Shown here piece after piece: positions 5,967 to 7,295 of a stretch of 7,295 bases of DNA. The stretch is from assembly GCA_934230055.1 (NCBI GenBank), contig CAKQEE010000053.1:1-7295 (forward strand), written 5' to 3'. The translations under genes were made by a program, and so were the position numbers. Below the pieces are notes generated by a model. That model saw only the letters and a program-made list of their open reading frames with translations, made no database searches and was not told the origin of the DNA. Every line of letters starts with the position of its first letter. Positions within the stretch are counted from its first letter, which is position 1. This DNA comes from an uncultured Clostridia bacterium (GTDB lineage Bacteria; Bacillota; Clostridia; Christensenellales; Borkfalkiaceae).

Positions 5967-7295
5967 CTACCCTATTATTTCGAGCGGCGCGTATTTTGCG
6001 GAAAGGGCTTTTATACCCACTCCCTTAAACGCTACGTTTATAATAACGTTATCGCCGCTACCTTTTACCTCTATAACCGTGCCTTCGCCGAACTTGGCGT
6101 GGCGAACCTTCGTTCCCGTTTTATAGCCGCCGAAAGAGGAAGGCTTAACCTGCGCTTTGGGCTTATTCCCTTCCAGAAAGCTTTTCGCGTAAGAAGAGGA
6201 ATACCCCGTGCTGTGCGTAATTTCCCGCTCCTCCGAATCTCCGAGAGAGGAATACGCTCTTCTGCCGTAGCCCTCGCGCTCGTAACCGCCCTCTTCGGGA
6301 AAGCTCTTCTTTTCGGGAGCGGGCGCGTTGGGGGCAAGATAGTCTTTCACTTCTCCTATAAAGCGCGAAGCGGACATATATTCTCTGTTGCCGTACATAT
6401 ACCTGCTCATCGCGCGGGTAAGATAAAGCCGCTCTTTCGCCCTCGTTATGGCAACGTATAAAAGCCTGCGTTCCTCTTCCAGCTCGCCGTCGTCGCCCGA
6501 GCTTCTCGAAATAGGCAGGATTTTTTCGTCTAACCCCGCAACGAAAACCACCTTATATTCCAAACCTTTCGCCGCGTGAATCGTTGCTATCGTCACGGCG
6601 TCGTCCGTGTTTATCTCGTCCGTATCGGAGCTTAACGTCATCGAATTAAGGTAATCCGCAACGGTCGCGCCCTCATTGTCTTTATAAAACTGAACCGCGG
6701 TGTTTTTCAATTCGGATATGTTGTAAAGCTTGTTGGCGTTCTCTTCCGTTTTTTCCGCAAACTGCTCGTTAAAACCCGTTATTTCCACTATGTAGTCTAT
6801 AAGCTCCGCGGCGGTGTGACTTTCCGCATAGTCGCGGAAAGAATCCAAAAGACTTTTGAAATTCGCAAGCTTGTTTCTCGCACCCGAGCTTATGCTCGTA
6901 AGATGAATCTTGCCCGCCGCCTCGAACATGGATTCGCCGTTTGCCGCGGCGAACTCGCGAAGCTCGGTTAAAGATTTTGCGCCGATACCGCGTTTCGGCA
7001 CGCCCGAAGCCCTTATAAAAGACTCGTCGTCCGCGCCGTTCACGATAACTTTAAGATAGCTTAAAAGGTCTTTTATTTCCTTTCTCTCAAAGAACCTGAA
7101 CCCGCCGAAAATTCTGTGCGGCACGCCGTATTTCGTAAACTCCTGCTCGAACGCGCGGGAAAGCGCGTTGACTCTCATAAACACCGCAAAATCTTTATAT
7201 GTAAGCCCCTGATTTCTCGCCATCAGGTTTTTTATCTGCACGGCTACGTAAGTAGCTTCGTTGTTCTCGTCCGTTCCCACGAAGCACTCTATCTT
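5967..7295 (-). CDS. pcrA: ATP-dependent DNA helicase PcrA (UvrD/Rep family), C-terminal part
   Basis: PcrA is a superfamily 1A 3'-to-5' helicase used in nucleotide excision repair, rolling-circle replication and removal of RecA or stalled RNA polymerase from DNA. The window holds the last 442 residues; the Walker A and B motifs lie outside it. The first in-window residues (KIECFVGTDENNEATYVA) are internal, and the GTG at 7280 is not a start. Visible motifs are: the AVFMRVNALSRAFEQ stretch (motif IV); FGGFRFFERKEIKDLLSYL; the 2B-domain VPKRGIG; motif V as TIHAAKGLEYKVVFVAGL (about 6577-6524); and motif VI as EEERRLLYVAITRAKERLYL. A polar, Gly/Ser/Glu-rich linker of about 70 residues (about 6335-6130) follows. 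It leads to a small Tudor-like domain (YKTGTKVRHAKFGEGTVIEV), the PcrA C-terminal module that contacts RNA polymerase in B. subtilis. This tail and the ligA neighbour favour PcrA over other UvrD paralogues. Confidence 0.95.
   Translation of the reverse strand, partial: KIECFVGTDENNEATYVAVQIKNLMARNQGLTYKDFAVFMRVNALSRAFEQEFTKYGVPHRIFGGFRFFERKEIKDLLSYLKVIVNGADDESFIRASGVPKRGIGAKSLTELREFAAANGESMFEAAGKIHLTSISSGARNKLANFKSLLDSFRDYAESHTAAELIDYIVEITGFNEQFAEKTEENANKLYNISELKNTAVQFYKDNEGATVADYLNSMTLSSDTDEINTDDAVTIATIHAAKGLEYKVVFVAGLDEKILPISRSSGDDGELEEERRLLYVAITRAKERLYLTRAMSRYMYGNREYMSASRFIGEVKDYLAPNAPAPEKKSFPEEGGYEREGYGRRAYSSLGDSEEREITHSTGYSSSYAKSFLEGNKPKAQVKPSSFGGYKTGTKVRHAKFGEGTVIEVKGSGDNVIINVAFKGVGIKALSAKYAPLEIIG

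Noticed and set aside
7278..7280. GTG at 7280 as the start of the helicase gene
   Set aside because: The frame is open to the window edge and the five codons upstream continue a normal PcrA segment. The gene is truncated by the window and does not start here.

Overview
This 7.3 kb window looks like ordinary core chromosome from a Bacillota (Firmicutes) bacterium, most likely a member of the Clostridia. The reasons are a PcrA-type helicase directly upstream of ligA, a variant LigA of the kind I associate with Clostridia, and the run yicC-gmk-rpoZ-priA, which is a familiar Bacillota gene order. Base composition is moderate and evenly spread. I see no mobile element, tRNA, rRNA, CRISPR array or foreign-looking block. 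The genus cannot be fixed from the sequence alone.

All six genes lie on the minus strand, so transcription runs from high to low coordinates. In that direction they are: the C-terminal 442 residues of PcrA (7295-5967, truncated by the window edge); NAD+-dependent DNA ligase LigA (5920-3968); a well-formed SigA-type promoter in the ligA-yicC gap; the YicC/YloC family protein (3870-3001); guanylate kinase Gmk (2999-2436); the RNA polymerase omega subunit RpoZ (2364-2161); a strong intrinsic terminator (2154-2116); and primosomal helicase PriA (2081 to beyond position 1, lacking only its last few dozen residues). The longest gap between genes is under 100 bases, so no stretch of 300 bases lacks a gene.

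Functionally the window joins two conserved neighbourhoods. pcrA-ligA is a DNA repair and replication pair: the helicase removes protein roadblocks and unwinds DNA, and the ligase seals nicks. yicC-gmk-rpoZ is an RNA and nucleotide group: an RNA-processing protein, the GMP-to-GDP kinase, and the polymerase subunit that in many bacteria helps respond to (p)ppGpp. PriA then restarts stalled replication forks. The yicC promoter and the terminator after rpoZ bracket a likely yicC-gmk-rpoZ transcription unit.

I did not find an undescribed system. The points most worth a second look are the omission of remA and coaBC from the usual Bacillota order, the terminator placed just before priA with no visible priA promoter, and the start-site correction for yicC.
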